Shown here: piece by piece, positions 17,148 through 25,786 of the stretch
Numbering within the stretch: the stretch's first letter is position 1
How the letters are laid out: the number at the start of each line of letters is the position of its first letter
NCBI GenBank assembly: GCA_903960845.1
Contig: CAJCCF010000302.1
Location: 1 to 36,848 of the forward strand
Reading direction: 5' to 3'
Origin: an uncultured Verrucomicrobiota bacterium
GTDB taxonomy: Bacteria > Verrucomicrobiota > Verrucomicrobiia > Verrucomicrobiales > Verrucomicrobiaceae
DNA: 36,848 nt
Notes under the pieces: generated by a model
Told to the model about the DNA's origin: nothing
The model's input: the letters and a program-made list of their open reading frames with translations, nothing else
The model's database searches: none
Made by a program: the position numbers and the translations under genes

Positions 17148-19175
17148 ATGTCTGACCGCTTTTGGCGAAGCCTTCTTCTCATCTCTCTGGCAAGCGTTCT
17201 GGCCTCTGCCCAGGAAGCGCCGAAGGCAGAGCCTGTGATCGACACCACTGAACCGGTCAAAGAGACAAAAAAGAAGGACCTGGCCGCGACCCTGAGCACG
17301 CAAAAGGAGGCGCGGACCATGCGCCTGAGCATCCCGGCACCACGCGGACAAATCGTGGATCGCAACGGTGTCGCCCTGGCCCAGAACCGGGTGGTGCACT
17401 ACCTGGCGCTGAATTTCCCCTTCATGGACAAGGCGACTCCAGGGATGATCCTGAACTTTGCCAAGGACAAAATTGCACTGGCCAATAAAACTCTCGGTAA
17501 AACATGGGGGTTGCCGGATGACAAGCTGATCAACCACTATCAAAACCGGCGCTGGCTGCCGCTGCTTTTTTCCATCGAGGAAGGCATCAATGTGGAACTC
17601 TCACTCGAGGAGCAAAAGAAACTGGCCCCATTGCTGGATCAGGGCTCGCTCCTGCTGCAACCCGCCTACATCCGCTACTACCCCAAGGAGGACACCGCCT
17701 GTCACGTCCTGGGCTACACGGGAAAAACACGCCGCCTGCCTGAAGGGCCGATTGTGGATGGTGATCCACTGTTTGAAGAGATCGAGGGCCGTGATGGCCT
17801 GGAGATCACCTTTGACTCGGTCTTGAAAGGCACGCCCGGAGAGATCAACCTGCTCTTTGATGCCGATGGCAAGCTGCTCTCCGACGAGGTACTGCGGCGT
17901 CCAACTCCCGGCCGCACGGTGGTGACAACACTGGACTACAACCTGCAAAAGTATGCGGAGAACGCGCTGAAAAAGAATGCACGCAACGGCGGTGCCATGG
18001 TGATCATGGATGTGCGCAATGGCGATATCCTGGCACTGGCCTCAAATCCGACATTCAATCCCAATGAATTCGTCTTTGGCATCCGCGGCAAACGCTGGGA
18101 GGAACTGAGCAGCGACCCGAGAATGCCGCTGCTGGCGCGCGCCTTCCGCGGTGAGTATCCGCCGGCCTCGACCTTCAAAATCGTGACGGCACTCAGCGCG
18201 CTGGAAAGCGGCAGAGTCACGCCGACCACCTCTTTTTACTGCGGCATCTCACTGCTGATCGGTGACCGCTACTTTCACAATCACAACGTGAAGGCCGATG
18301 AGGGAGACATGAATGTGGTCACGGCCATCAAGCGCTCCTGCAACACCTGGTTCTATCAGGCAGCACTGGCCACCGGTGCGGATTATGTGACAAGCATGGC
18401 CTCGCGCATGGGATTCGGAGAACGCACGGGCATCCCGCTCAAGGCTGAGGGCAAGGGCAATGTGCCCACCAACGCCGATCACAAAATCCTGAGCGGAGAA
18501 CTGGCCAACATTGCCATCGGCCAGGGCGCGGTGCTGGCGACCCCCCTTCAGGTCTGCCAATGCATGACGGCGCTGGGGGACGGCAACAAAATGTACCAGC
18601 CGAGGCTGGTGAAACAGGTGCAAACCATTGGCGAAGTGATCGTGGATGCCTATGAACCAAGGGTGAGGCGTCAGGTGAATCTCAATCCCATCGCGCGCGA
18701 CTCAGTCGTCAAAGGCATGGTGGCGGTCGTCTCCGGCAGTGGCGGCACCGGTCACGCGGCAGGGATCAAGCAGGCACAGATCGCCGGCAAGACGGGAACG
18801 GCCCAGTGGAGGATCGCCAAGGAGCAGAATCTCGCGTGGTTCACCGGTTTCCTCCCAGCCAGTCAGCCGGTCCTGGCCTTCTCCGTCATTTATGAGGGTC
18901 GGCCGGGTGAAAAAGTCAGCGGTGGTGGTCTTGCCGCGCCGATCGTGAACGAGGTCTTCACCAAATACTACGAAGGCGCACCTGCCGACGATCCGCTGGT
19001 AGCCGCCATGAAGGATGTACCGCAGGCGCTTTCCCTCGAAGATTCTGAGACTAACAATCCATCCGGCAATCTGCCTGAAGAGGTGCAACGGGCCAATATT
19101 CCTCCCCCACCCAGACCGCAGCAGCCGGAACAGCGGACCTTTGGCGGCTTCTTCCGGAAACTCTTCAGGAGATAA
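17148..19175 (+). CDS. Penicillin-binding protein 2-type transpeptidase
   Basis: This 675-residue class B PBP cross-links peptidoglycan; PBP2 (MrdA) acts in cell elongation with RodA. A PBP dimerisation domain (APRGQIVDRNG near 64-74) precedes the transpeptidase domain. That domain has the three active motifs: S-T-F-K (Ser341 nucleophile, Lys344), S-C-N (397-399) and K-T-G-T (548-551). ATG 17148 is chosen because it begins a hydrophobic leader; 63 upstream in-frame codons have no conserved feature. The leader (residues 6-21, ending ASA before Gln22) looks more like a cleavable signal peptide than the usual long membrane anchor. The C-terminus is Pro-rich and basic (PPPPRPQQPEQ, then FFRKLFRR). 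It heads a plus-strand run; rodA and mreC are not nearby. Confidence 0.9.
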   Translation: MSDRFWRSLLLISLASVLASAQEAPKAEPVIDTTEPVKETKKKDLAATLSTQKEARTMRLSIPAPRGQIVDRNGVALAQNRVVHYLALNFPFMDKATPGMILNFAKDKIALANKTLGKTWGLPDDKLINHYQNRRWLPLLFSIEEGINVELSLEEQKKLAPLLDQGSLLLQPAYIRYYPKEDTACHVLGYTGKTRRLPEGPIVDGDPLFEEIEGRDGLEITFDSVLKGTPGEINLLFDADGKLLSDEVLRRPTPGRTVVTTLDYNLQKYAENALKKNARNGGAMVIMDVRNGDILALASNPTFNPNEFVFGIRGKRWEELSSDPRMPLLARAFRGEYPPASTFKIVTALSALESGRVTPTTSFYCGISLLIGDRYFHNHNVKADEGDMNVVTAIKRSCNTWFYQAALATGADYVTSMASRMGFGERTGIPLKAEGKGNVPTNADHKILSGELANIAIGQGAVLATPLQVCQCMTALGDGNKMYQPRLVKQVQTIGEVIVDAYEPRVRRQVNLNPIARDSVVKGMVAVVSGSGGTGHAAGIKQAQIAGKTGTAQWRIAKEQNLAWFTGFLPASQPVLAFSVIYEGRPGEKVSGGGLAAPIVNEVFTKYYEGAPADDPLVAAMKDVPQALSLEDSETNNPSGNLPEEVQRANIPPPPRPQQPEQRTFGGFFRKLFRR

Positions 19176-19177
19176 TC

Positions 19178-19609
19178 ATGACCATTCAAGTCGCCACACT
19201 TTGTGACTCCGCCTCGGACTATAACGGGAAACTCTGCATTCTGGGTGCCTTTGACACGCTCTGCTCACGCGAGTTCCCCGTGGTGCATCCGGCCTGCGCG
19301 ATGGTGATGCGCATGATCTTTGAGCCTGCCGACGCGGGCCGCTACCAGTTCACCGTCCGCTGCATCGATTCCGCAGGAAAGGACATCATGCCGGCACTGC
19401 CCCTGGAGCCGGCCATCGAGGTTTCCTTTCCAGGTAATTTCATCCCTTTTGTTACGCGCAACATCGTGCTCAATCTTCAGCGCATCCGCTTTGAGCGCGC
19501 CGGTCTTTTCACCTGGGTGGTGGCCTCCAAGGACACCGTGGTGGCACGCATCCCCCTTCGCGTGACCTTGTTTGACGAGTCACGCTCCGCCACCGGTCCC
19601 GGGGGTTAA
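19178..19609 (+). CDS. DUF6941-like small protein
   Basis: This 143-residue soluble protein begins MTIQVATLCDSASDYNGKLCILGAF, a pattern I associate with the uncharacterised DUF6941 family (a beta-rich protein whose N-terminus names a dataset of stress or product genes). The assignment is from memory and is moderate. It has no signal peptide and no catalytic motif. It starts 2 nt after the PBP2 stop and has a clear AGGAG (19167-19171) 6 nt before its ATG, so it is almost surely co-translated with the PBP2 gene. The C-terminus is Gly/Ser-rich (SRSATGPGG). Function unknown. Confidence 0.75.
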   Translation: MTIQVATLCDSASDYNGKLCILGAFDTLCSREFPVVHPACAMVMRMIFEPADAGRYQFTVRCIDSAGKDIMPALPLEPAIEVSFPGNFIPFVTRNIVLNLQRIRFERAGLFTWVVASKDTVVARIPLRVTLFDESRSATGPGG

Positions 19610-19653
19610 TTCCATTTCATCCTCACTGACAGGGAAAGAACACACCGCACGCC

Positions 19654-20130
19654 ATGGAGAATTCCGCCCTTCAAGAAACACCCACCAAGACACCGGACGG
19701 CACCGCCATCCGCCAGCTCTCGGTCTTTCTCCAGAACCGTGTCGGCTCGCTCATGGCGCTGACCAAGCTGCTGCATGACCACTTCATCGAAGTGCTCGGT
19801 CTGTCCATGCAGGACACCACGGAAATGACGCTCGTGCGCCTCATCCTGAGTGATCCGGACGGCGCAGCGATGCTCTTTATCGAGAAAGGCATTCCATACA
19901 CGGACTGCCCCATCGTGGTCGTGGAATTGAGTGAGTCAGGCCGCCGCCTCACCGAGTGCCTATCCACGCTGCTGGCCGCAGAGCTCAACATCGAATTCTG
20001 TTATCCCCTGCTTGTCCGCCCCGGAATGCATCCGCTGCTGGCCCTGCATTGTGACGATATCGAGATCGCTGCCAATGTGCTTCACCGTGCCGGGTTTCGT
20101 GTGATTTGCCAGGGTGATTTGAGCCGCTAA
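19654..20130 (+). CDS. Tandem ACT-domain protein
   Basis: This 158-residue protein appears to hold two ACT modules, about residues 20-85 (RQLSVFLQNRVGSLMALTKLL) and 90-152 (beginning near VVVELSE). ACT domains bind amino acids and regulate enzymes. No catalytic domain is attached, so it is likely a stand-alone regulator or sensor. The N-terminal 17 residues are a Thr/Pro-rich tail. It follows the DUF6941-like gene by 44 nt on the same strand, so it is probably in the same operon. The ligand cannot be predicted. Confidence 0.8.
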   Translation: MENSALQETPTKTPDGTAIRQLSVFLQNRVGSLMALTKLLHDHFIEVLGLSMQDTTEMTLVRLILSDPDGAAMLFIEKGIPYTDCPIVVVELSESGRRLTECLSTLLAAELNIEFCYPLLVRPGMHPLLALHCDDIEIAANVLHRAGFRVICQGDLSR

Positions 20131-20182
20131 AATAGTGTTTTCCTTTGTGTTCCGGACGCTGTTTGCGGTTTAATAGCAGTTT

Positions 20183-21049
20183 ATGAAACCTGTCTTTGAA
20201 AAAGTGCCCCGGCGCGACTGGGAATCCTTCCACTGCGAGGTCGTGCATGGCCCGGACTATGGAACGCGCTGGCATTTCCATCCCGAGTATCAAATGACTC
20301 TGGCAGTCCGCAGTCGCGGGCACCGCGTCGTGGGTGACAACATCTCACCGCTGACGGATGGCGATCTTGTTTTGCTGGGCTCCAACCTGCCGCATGTCTG
20401 GCATCAGGACGAGGGCGTCGGAGCCTCGGTGGATGCGGTGATCGTGCGTTTCACTGATGGTTTCCTGGGCAAGGATTTCCTGCAACTGCCGGAGATGGAG
20501 GCCGTGCAGCGCATGCTGCGGCGCTCGGCGCGCGGACTGGAAGTGCGGGGAGCCGCACGCACCGACATCAGCCAGCGGATGCGCCGTCTTGCAGAGGTCG
20601 ACGGACTGACCCGCGTGGTCGAGTTGCTCGCCATTCTGGACGTTCTGTCGCGCTCCAAAGATCTGCGCCCCCTGGCCAGTGCAAGCTACGAGCCAACCCT
20701 GCATGCCGGGGATCAGGACCGGATGCAGCGCGTCTGCGACCATATCAACCAGCACCTGATGGACGACATCGACCGAGCCCAACTCGCCAAGCTTGCGCAT
20801 TTGAGCGAGGGAGCCTTCAGCCGCTTTTTCCGCTCACGCACCGGGAAAACCGTGCCCGAATACATCAACGAAGTCCGCATCGGCCGTGCCTGCCGCATGA
20901 TCGGTGAAGACCAGCAAAACATCACCGACATCGCCCTCGACTGCGGTTACCGGAATCTGGCCAACTTCAACCGGCGGTTCCGCGAAGTGGTCGGCAGCAC
21001 ACCGCGCGAGTACCGTGCCCAGATGCGGACGCTTGGCAGCGGCAGGTAA
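20183..21049 (+). CDS. AraC-family transcriptional regulator with cupin sensor domain
   Basis: This 288-residue regulator has an N-terminal cupin-like domain with the metal/sugar-pocket pattern WHFHPEYQMTLAV (residues 30-42) and a later LPHVWHQ. Two helix-turn-helix motifs lie in the C-terminal 110 residues. The second contains ITDIALDCGYRNLANFNRRFREVVGSTPREYR, the AraC signature (given in parts: ITDIALDCGYRNLANF then NRRFREVVGSTPREYR). Such proteins usually control carbohydrate genes, which fits the sulfatases and glycan-related genes nearby, but no direct target is visible. It begins 52 nt after the ACT gene. The ATG has no Shine-Dalgarno, and the gap contains a TAATAG -10-like sequence, so it may have its own promoter. 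Confidence 0.9.
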   Translation: MKPVFEKVPRRDWESFHCEVVHGPDYGTRWHFHPEYQMTLAVRSRGHRVVGDNISPLTDGDLVLLGSNLPHVWHQDEGVGASVDAVIVRFTDGFLGKDFLQLPEMEAVQRMLRRSARGLEVRGAARTDISQRMRRLAEVDGLTRVVELLAILDVLSRSKDLRPLASASYEPTLHAGDQDRMQRVCDHINQHLMDDIDRAQLAKLAHLSEGAFSRFFRSRTGKTVPEYINEVRIGRACRMIGEDQQNITDIALDCGYRNLANFNRRFREVVGSTPREYRAQMRTLGSGR

Positions 21050-21096
21050 GCTCGAGTTCGCGGTGGCAAATTCCGCAACGCACTCTACATGACGGC

Positions 21097-21570
21097 ATGA
21101 CACGAGTTGGCATTGGCTATGACGTACATCCCTTTGAAGACGGCCGCCCCCTGATTCTGGGCGGCGTGGAGATCGCCCATACCCGGGGACTTCAGGGGCA
21201 TTCCGATGCCGACGTTCTCTGCCATGCCATCGCCGATGCCCTGCTCGGTGCCATGGGCCTGCCAGACATCGGCTATTACTTCCCGCCGAATGATGCGAGC
21301 ATTGAAGGCATCTGCAGCCTGCGCATTCTCGAAAAGTGCGCCGCACTCGCCGCTGAAAAAGGCTACCTGATCCAGAATGTCGACTCCACACTCATCGCTG
21401 AAGCCCCGCGCGTGATGAAGCACGCGCCCCTGATGAAGGAGAAGATCGGCGCAGCCCTCGGCATCCAACCCGATCAAGTCGGCATCAAAGCCACCACCAA
21501 TGAGCGAATGGGATTCGTTGGAAGAGAAGAAGGCATCGCAGCGATGGCCGTGGCTTGTTTGGAAAAGTAA
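21097..21570 (+). CDS. ispF: 2-C-methyl-D-erythritol 2,4-cyclodiphosphate synthase
   Basis: IspF cyclises CDP-methylerythritol 2-phosphate in the MEP isoprenoid pathway. The 157-residue length is standard. Zinc ligands Asp9 and His11 (GYDVHPF) and His43 (in HSDADVLCHAIADALL) are present. So are the LPDIGYYFP loop and the C-terminal KATTNERMGFVGREEGIAA signature. The usual FPDTDP is FPPNDA here, a minor variation. The ATG lies 47 nt after the AraC stop. Its end is 6 nt from the end of a convergent sulfatase gene, leaving no room for a terminator between them. Homotrimer expected. Confidence 0.96.
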   Translation: MTRVGIGYDVHPFEDGRPLILGGVEIAHTRGLQGHSDADVLCHAIADALLGAMGLPDIGYYFPPNDASIEGICSLRILEKCAALAAEKGYLIQNVDSTLIAEAPRVMKHAPLMKEKIGAALGIQPDQVGIKATTNERMGFVGREEGIAAMAVACLEK

Positions 21571-21576
21571 GCGGGC

Positions 21577-23166
21577 TCACTTCCTCTTCGCCCTGGTCTT
21601 CGATTTGGCACCCTTCTTCCACAGATCAATCGGCACGGCATTGGCTTGATTCTCACCCGGCGTGCTGCGGCCGCTGCCAATGATTGTTTCCAGCTTCTTG
21701 GTTAGGCTGGCAACGATCTCAGGATGATCGGCCTGCATGTTTTTGGTCTCTCCGAGATCGGCGTCGAGATCGAAAAGCTGCACCGGCGGTGAACCAACTG
21801 GCTCCTTGCCGGGGCGCGGTTCGCTCCAACCGCCGCTGCCGGGGCAGAGGGCGAGCTTCCACCTGCCTTCGCGGATGGCGAAGAATCCGCCGATGCTGTG
21901 ATGAACCAGGCTTTGACGCATTGCCTTGTCCGTCCGGCCGAGCAGGGCGGGCAGGAAGCTGAAACTGTCTTCAGCAGCGTCATCAGGCAGTTTGGCGCCC
22001 ACAATCTCGGCGGCGGTGGCGGTGAAATCGGCAAGGCAGGTGAGTTGCGCGGATGTCTGGCCGGCTTTGACCCTGGCTGACCAGCGCACGAGAAATGGCA
22101 CACGGTGGCCGCCTTCGTAGATGTCGGCCTTGTGACCGCGGTACTTGCCGCTTGGATTGTGACCCTTGGCGAGCAGGGCCGGATAATCGGCACTGGGTGA
22201 GCAGCCGTTGTCACTGGTCATGATGACGACGGTGTTTTCGGTTAGGCCATGGTCATCGAGCGCCTTCAGGACACGGCCGATATTGGCGTCGGTTTCCATG
22301 ACAAAGTCGCCATATTGATTGAGTCCGCTTTTGCCGCGCCATTCGGGATTCGGCAGGATGGGCGTATGCGGCGCGGTCAGGGGCAGATAGAGAAAGAATG
22401 GTTTGCCGGATTTTGCATCCGCCGCTTTCTCTCCGAGATAGGCGACGGTTTTGTCGATAAACGTGGGCAGCACTTCATAGCCGGTGAAACCGGGCGCAGC
22501 GGGTCCTTTGCGGGTAAATTTCTTTGGCTCACCCTGCACCATTTCCAGCTCGCGATCCTCAGTGGGCTGAACGGTGACGTGATCGTTCTCGATGAAGACG
22601 TAAGGCACCATGTCGAGCGAGGCGGCAATGCCGAAGTAGCGGTCGAAACCAACACTGGTTGGACCGTTCTTCATCGGCCGGGTAAAGTCAGCGCTCCAGG
22701 CCTGCTCACGGGATTCAATGGTGAGTTCTGAGACGGTCTGCCCGTCCTTGATGACCCAGTCCATGCCAAGGTGCCATTTGCCGATGGCGGCCGTGTGGTA
22801 GCCCTGTGCCTTGAGCATGGAGGCCACCGTCAGGCGCCCCTGTTCAATCAGGCGCGGACTGAGTCCGCCGAGCACGCCGTTTTGCAGTTTCGTGCGCCAG
22901 TTGTAGCGGCCCGTCAGAGTGCCGTAGCGCGTGGGAGTACAGACACTGGAAGGCGTGTGAGCATCCGTGAATGTCATGCCTTCACGGGCGATGCGGTCCA
23001 TGTTGGGTGTCGCAATTTTGCCTTCGGGATTGAGACAGCGCACATCTCCTGTGCCAAGATCATCACAGAGGATGAAGAGGAAGTTGGGTTTCTCTGCGGC
23101 GCGGTTCTGAGATGGGACGGATAGGACCGATGCGACGGATAGGAGAAGTGTGAGAAAGGGGCGCAT
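21577..23166 (-). CDS. Secreted type I sulfatase, formylglycine type (second gene of pair)
   Basis: This 529-residue arylsulfatase-like enzyme hydrolyses sulfate esters outside the cytoplasm. A signal peptide (MRPFLTLLLSVASVLS) comes first, then PNFLFILCDDLGTGDVRC with the metal-binding DD at 35-36. The C-x-P-x-R motif CTPTR is at 76-80, where Cys76 becomes formylglycine, followed by YGTLTGRY. Later MTSDNGCSP gives the second metal site. The C-terminus ends in a strongly basic tail (KKGAKSKTRAKRK). It needs a formylglycine-generating enzyme, not encoded here. Its start is 8 nt from the stop of the other sulfatase, so the two are one operon. Substrate (likely a sulfated glycan) is not predictable. 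No Shine-Dalgarno. Confidence 0.93.
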   Translation of the reverse strand: MRPFLTLLLSVASVLSVPSQNRAAEKPNFLFILCDDLGTGDVRCLNPEGKIATPNMDRIAREGMTFTDAHTPSSVCTPTRYGTLTGRYNWRTKLQNGVLGGLSPRLIEQGRLTVASMLKAQGYHTAAIGKWHLGMDWVIKDGQTVSELTIESREQAWSADFTRPMKNGPTSVGFDRYFGIAASLDMVPYVFIENDHVTVQPTEDRELEMVQGEPKKFTRKGPAAPGFTGYEVLPTFIDKTVAYLGEKAADAKSGKPFFLYLPLTAPHTPILPNPEWRGKSGLNQYGDFVMETDANIGRVLKALDDHGLTENTVVIMTSDNGCSPSADYPALLAKGHNPSGKYRGHKADIYEGGHRVPFLVRWSARVKAGQTSAQLTCLADFTATAAEIVGAKLPDDAAEDSFSFLPALLGRTDKAMRQSLVHHSIGGFFAIREGRWKLALCPGSGGWSEPRPGKEPVGSPPVQLFDLDADLGETKNMQADHPEIVASLTKKLETIIGSGRSTPGENQANAVPIDLWKKGAKSKTRAKRK

Positions 23167-23174
23167 GGCGGTGA

Positions 23175-24749
23175 TTACTCGGCTTTTTTCTTTCCCTTAC
23201 CCTTGCCCTTCTTGGGCTGCACCGGCTCACCTTCAAAAGGCGCATTGCCGTGGGTGAAACGGGGCGGAGGAATCGTTTCATGAACTTCGGTTTGCAGGCG
23301 GGTGAGCTCGGTTTTGAGCTCCTTCACGGTATCGGCATAGGCGGGGTCGCTGTAAAAATTCTTCACTTCGAGCGGGTCCTTTTGGCGGTCGAGCAGATCC
23401 CAGCCATCGACATCAGGTGTGTAGTAGTGCACGAGCTTGTAGCGGTCCGTGATCACGCCGTAGTGAGGGCGGACGCGGTGCGGCACAGGAAACTCGTAAT
23501 AGTGATAGTAGAAGCTTTTGCGCCAGTCGGCGGGTGTTTCACCCTTGAACAGAGGCACCAAAGAACGGCCCTGCATGTCACCCGGCTGGGGCTGACCGGC
23601 GATGTCGAGGAAGGTCTGGGCCAGGTCGAGCAGTGAGACGATTTTCCCATTGGTCGAGCCTGGCTTTGAGACACCGGGCCAGCGCACCAGGAAGGGTGTG
23701 CGCAGCGACTCCTCAAAGATCCAGCGCTTATCAAACCATCCGTGCTCGCCGAGAAAGAATCCCTGATCACTGCTAAGGATGAGCACGGTGTTTTCAGCGA
23801 GGCCTTCTTTGTCGAGGAAGTCGAGCGTGCGCTGGATGTTCTCGTCAACCCCCTTCACACAGGCGGTGTAGTCGTGCATGTAGCGCTGGTAACGCCATTT
23901 CACGAGTTCCCTGCCCGTGAGGTTGGCTTCGCGATACCTGGCATTCCTTGGCTCGTAATATTCATTCCAATACTTGAGCTGATCCTCGTTGAGACCCGCA
24001 GGGGCGGCGAGTTTGAGATCGCGGTCAGTCATCGTGCGCTCAATGCCCATGTCATGATCGCTGACCGCCTTGCTGCGGCCCTCAAAGGCATCGAAGAGTG
24101 TCTCCGGTTCCTCATAGACGCGGTCCTTGTCATGACCGAGATGACGCAGGGCAGGCTCCCATTCCCGGTGCGGAGCCTTGTGCTGAAGCATGAGCATGAA
24201 AGGCTTGGTCTTGTCGCGGTTCTTTAACCATTGGATGCCGAGATCAGTGATGATGTCGGTGGCATAACCGGTTTGTTTGACCTGCTTGCCATTGTCAATC
24301 ATGGCCGGATTGTAATACGCGCCCTGACCCGGAAGAACGTTCCAGTAGTGATAGCCGACAGGATCGGTCATGAGATGCCATTTGCCGATGACTGCATTCG
24401 TGTAACCCGCCTTTTGCAGCAGCTTGGGAAAGGTTTGCTGCATGCTGTCGAACCGGCTGTTGCTGTTGTTGTAGAAGCCGTTCGCGTGTGAGTATTTGCC
24501 GGTCTGGATGACAGCGCGCATGGGGCCGCAGATGGAGTTCGTCACCAGGCAGCGGTCAAAGCGGATGCCCTCTCTGGCGATGCGATCCATGCCCGGTGTC
24601 TCCAGCAGCTTCCGCTTTTCGCCATACGCACTGATGGCCTGTGTGCTGAGGTCATCACAAAACAGGAAGATGATGTTAGGCGGACCTTTCGGCGCGGCAA
24701 GTGCGGCAGAGGTCAGCAGGATGAGGCTGGTGAAAAGTCGGCGAATCAT
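23175..24749 (-). CDS. Secreted type I sulfatase, formylglycine type (first gene of pair)
   Basis: This 524-residue sulfatase has a signal peptide (MIRRLFTSLILLTSAALA), then PPNIIFLFCDDLSTQA. The active-site sequence NSICGPMRAVIQTGKYSHAN has Cys74 in C-G-P-M-R. It also has LILSSDQGFFLGEHGWFDKR, as in glucosamine-6-sulfatase or heparan-N-sulfatase-like groups, and a DUF4976-type C-terminus. It is a different subfamily from its partner, so the pair may act in order on one sulfated glycan. The last residues are Lys/Gly-rich (KKGKGKGKKKAE), like the basic tail of the other sulfatase. The gene begins a two-gene unit on the minus strand; its 160-bp upstream region carries the FKBP terminator and no clear promoter. 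Confidence 0.93.
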   Translation of the reverse strand: MIRRLFTSLILLTSAALAAPKGPPNIIFLFCDDLSTQAISAYGEKRKLLETPGMDRIAREGIRFDRCLVTNSICGPMRAVIQTGKYSHANGFYNNSNSRFDSMQQTFPKLLQKAGYTNAVIGKWHLMTDPVGYHYWNVLPGQGAYYNPAMIDNGKQVKQTGYATDIITDLGIQWLKNRDKTKPFMLMLQHKAPHREWEPALRHLGHDKDRVYEEPETLFDAFEGRSKAVSDHDMGIERTMTDRDLKLAAPAGLNEDQLKYWNEYYEPRNARYREANLTGRELVKWRYQRYMHDYTACVKGVDENIQRTLDFLDKEGLAENTVLILSSDQGFFLGEHGWFDKRWIFEESLRTPFLVRWPGVSKPGSTNGKIVSLLDLAQTFLDIAGQPQPGDMQGRSLVPLFKGETPADWRKSFYYHYYEFPVPHRVRPHYGVITDRYKLVHYYTPDVDGWDLLDRQKDPLEVKNFYSDPAYADTVKELKTELTRLQTEVHETIPPPRFTHGNAPFEGEPVQPKKGKGKGKKKAE

Positions 24750-24859
24750 GGTGGGGGTGCTTTAACGCGGGAGGATGGATGAGCTTGCTGGAAATTGTGT
24801 CGTAGCAGCGCCCGCCTGGCGCGGCGCGGTGGCCTGATCGCCAACACGCGCACTGGTAC

Positions 24860-24890
24860 AAAAAACGGCTGCCGGTCACCCGGCAGCCGT
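24860..24890 (-). terminator. Rho-independent terminator of the FKBP gene
   Basis: A perfect 11-bp stem (24865-24875 with 24880-24890) has the 4-nt loop TCAC. For minus-strand transcripts it is followed by six U (24865-24860). It lies 20 nt after the FKBP stop codon and is the strongest terminator in the window. Confidence 0.92.
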
Positions 24891-24909
24891 TGAAGTGAAT
24901 GGGAAAGAA

Positions 24910-25668
24910 TTATTTCTCGATCTTCAGAAGCTCGACTTCAAAGATGAGCGTCTCACCCGGACCGATGTCTGCACCGGCTCCGTTGTCGCCATAAGCGAGG
25001 TCGGAAGGGATGAAGAAGCGGTACTTGGAGCCCACGGTCATGAGTTGCAGACCTTCAGTCCAACCCTTGATGACTTCCTGAACGCCAAAGGTGATCGGCT
25101 CACCGCGCTTCACGGAACTGTCGAAGACCTTGCCGTTCACCAGAGTGCCGTGGTAGTGGACATTGACTTTGTCGGTCGGCACAGGCTTGGCGCCTTCAGC
25201 TGCCTTGATGACTTCATATTGCAGACCGCTGGCGGTGGTCTTCACGCCCTCGCGCTTGCCGTTCTCAGCGAGAAACTTGGCACCGGCAGCCTTGATGTCA
25301 CCGGCCTTGGCAGCCTGCTCTTTCTTCAGCTCAGCCTGCTTGGCCTGCATCACCTTTTCAAAGGCTTCCATGGCCACGGTCATTTCTTCCTGCTTGAATT
25401 TGGAAGGCTTGCCTTCGAACTGGTCGCGGATGGCCTGGAGGAAGTTCTCAAGGTCGACTTCCACGCCCTGCTGCTTGAAGTTGTTGGCGATGTTGCCACC
25501 GATGTTGGTGCCGATGAAATAGCTGACTTTGTCCATGGCGGGCTTTGCAGCAGGAGCCGAGGCTTCGCCAGTGCTTTTCGCGGATTCAGTTTTCGCAGCA
25601 GCGGTTTGGGCTGAGGCAATGGAGGTCACCGCGAGTGCGGCACAGACGATGCTAAGGGTAGCTTTCAT
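24910..25668 (-). CDS. FKBP-type peptidyl-prolyl cis-trans isomerase, secreted (Mip/FkpA-like)
   Basis: This 252-residue periplasmic folding helper has a signal peptide (MKATLSIVCAALAVTSIASA, cut before Gln21). An N-terminal FKBP_N dimerisation part (DKVSYFIGTNIGGNIANNF, residues 46-64, and a Lys/Glu-rich helix around 85-125) precedes an FKBP_C domain of about residues 145-250. In that domain VNVHYHGTLVNGKVFDSS, VIKGWTEGLQLM and IPSDLAYGD form the ligand pocket. It catalyses proline isomerisation and acts as a chaperone. ATG 25668 is preferred; an upstream in-frame start at 25839 would add a non-signal extension. It is divergent from ppnP with a 118-bp gap. A clear terminator follows. Confidence 0.95.
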   Translation of the reverse strand: MKATLSIVCAALAVTSIASAQTAAAKTESAKSTGEASAPAAKPAMDKVSYFIGTNIGGNIANNFKQQGVEVDLENFLQAIRDQFEGKPSKFKQEEMTVAMEAFEKVMQAKQAELKKEQAAKAGDIKAAGAKFLAENGKREGVKTTASGLQYEVIKAAEGAKPVPTDKVNVHYHGTLVNGKVFDSSVKRGEPITFGVQEVIKGWTEGLQLMTVGSKYRFFIPSDLAYGDNGAGADIGPGETLIFEVELLKIEK

Positions 25669-25786
25669 GGGGTAAGAGGCGCGAGACTGATGGCAATGTG
25701 CCGTGCGGTCAACCAAGAAAACAACACACCTGCCCGTCGCAACGAATGCTTGAGCCCGGGCCGAGTCTTGCCAATCTGCTCGCCTT

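Noticed and set aside
24808..24822. GCGCC/GGCGC hairpin as a second terminator or RNA gene upstream of the sulfatase operon
   Set aside because: The stem is only 5 bp, there is no U-run, and no tRNA-like features exist nearby; GC-rich chance pairing is likely.
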